DNA of 5,104 nucleotides from an uncultured Bacillus sp. Its GTDB lineage: Bacteria; Bacillota; Bacilli; Bacillales; Cytobacillaceae. Location: contig CALGSR010000360.1 of assembly GCA_937902115.1 (NCBI GenBank), forward strand, positions 1-5,104, given 5' to 3'. Of the stretch, positions 4,426-5,104 are shown in pieces (within the stretch, counting starts at the first letter, position 1; each line of letters begins with the position of its first letter). The position numbers were made by a program, and so were the translations under genes. The notes beneath the pieces were generated by a model. The model had not been told where the DNA came from and made no database searches. It saw only the letters and a program-made list of their open reading frames with translations.

Positions 4426-5104
4426 ATGCAAACACGTTATACACACAGTCCAGAAGATATTCGTCATTATTCAACAGAACAACTACGCCAGGAATTTTTA
4501 GTAGAGAAAATTTTTGTACCTGGTGAAGTGACATTAACTTATACACATAACGATCGCATGATTTTTGGTGGGGTTATGCCTACTGATAAACCTTTATCCA
4601 TTGAGCTTTCAACGGAATTAGGGGTTTCTCATTACCTAGAACGTCGTGAGCTTGGTGTGATCAATATCGGCGGACCTGGTTCAATCGTCATTGAAGGTAC
4701 AGAAGAGTCGATGAAGAAGCAGGATGGATACTACATTGGGAAAGAAACAAAAGATATCCAATTTAAATCAGATGATGCGGCAAATCCAGCAAAATTCTAT
4801 ACGGTCTCTGTACCAGCTCACCATAAATATCCAAATGTGAAAATCAGCATTGATAATATTGAGCCAAAGGTAACAGGTGAATCAGCTAACTTAAATCATC
4901 GTTCGATTTATCAATATCTACACCCAAATGTACTGCAAACATGCCAATTGCAAATGGGTTATACAATTCTTTCACCGGGAAGCGCTTGGAATACAATGCC
5001 GGCACATACGCATGATAGACGCATGGAAACGTATCTTTATTTTGATATGAAAGAAGATACAAGAGTATTCCACTTCATGGGAAAACCGGATGAAACGAAA
5101 CATC
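4426..5104 (+). CDS. kduI: 5-keto-4-deoxyuronate isomerase (4-deoxy-L-threo-5-hexosulose-uronate ketol-isomerase), 3' end outside the window
   Basis: KduI converts 4-deoxy-L-threo-5-hexosulose uronate, formed from unsaturated galacturonide and other uronide units, to 3-deoxy-D-glycero-2,5-hexodiulosonate. A KduD-type reductase then makes 2-keto-3-deoxygluconate. The frame is open from ATG 4426 to the window edge: 226 codons of an expected 276 or so. AGGAGAG (4412-4418) lies 7 nt before the ATG. The start MQTRYTHSPEDIRHYSTEQLR, the segment YTHNDRMIFGGVMP, and the cupin metal site PAHTHDRRMET, with His194, His196 and Glu201, are family hallmarks. The fourth zinc ligand, a later histidine, lies past the window end. 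It is third in the operon; the missing kduD is probably further downstream, which is inference. Confidence 0.95.
   Translation, partial: MQTRYTHSPEDIRHYSTEQLRQEFLVEKIFVPGEVTLTYTHNDRMIFGGVMPTDKPLSIELSTELGVSHYLERRELGVINIGGPGSIVIEGTEESMKKQDGYYIGKETKDIQFKSDDAANPAKFYTVSVPAHHKYPNVKISIDNIEPKVTGESANLNHRSIYQYLHPNVLQTCQLQMGYTILSPGSAWNTMPAHTHDRRMETYLYFDMKEDTRVFHFMGKPDETKH

Overview
The window looks like a stretch of chromosome from a low-GC Gram-positive bacterium (Bacillota, probably Bacillales). The evidence is AT-rich DNA, strong AGGAG-type ribosome binding sites, textbook sigma-A promoters (TTGAAA-17-TATAAT) and protein sequences typical of that phylum. All genes lie on the + strand. No RNA gene, insertion sequence, CRISPR array or phage gene was seen.

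Region 1 (1-1525) holds one monocistronic gene. It encodes a membrane-anchored, surface-exposed SGNH/GDSL-type hydrolase with a long Pro-Glu-Lys tail, and it is closed by a strong terminator.

Region 2 (1524-2749) is the control region of a uronate-catabolism locus. It contains two near-copies of a promoter-plus-operator module and a third operator. It also contains an IclR-family regulator gene that is broken: a reading-frame change coincides with loss of roughly 30 residues between the DNA-binding and effector domains. The three operators share one geometry: 13-bp arms of the type TTTCCAAATAGGA/TCCTATTTGGAAA separated by 9 bp. The first promoter is not followed by a recognisable gene. It leads into about 190 nt of leader and a hairpin terminator, and only then to the regulator.

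Region 3 (2750-5104) is an operon: kdgA (KDPG aldolase), kdgK (2-keto-3-deoxygluconate kinase) and the first 226 codons of kduI (5-keto-4-deoxyuronate isomerase), which runs off the window. KduI isomerises 4-deoxy-5-ketouronate released from pectin or other unsaturated uronides. A KduD-type dehydrogenase, not in view and possibly downstream, would give 2-keto-3-deoxygluconate. KdgK phosphorylates that, and KdgA splits KDPG into pyruvate and glyceraldehyde-3-phosphate.

The most notable points are the conserved triple operator beside a disrupted cognate regulator, and the apparent ATC in place of ATG where the kdgA start should be. Together they suggest a locus drifting out of regulated use, or sequence errors at two sites. 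I did not find evidence for a wholly undescribed system.
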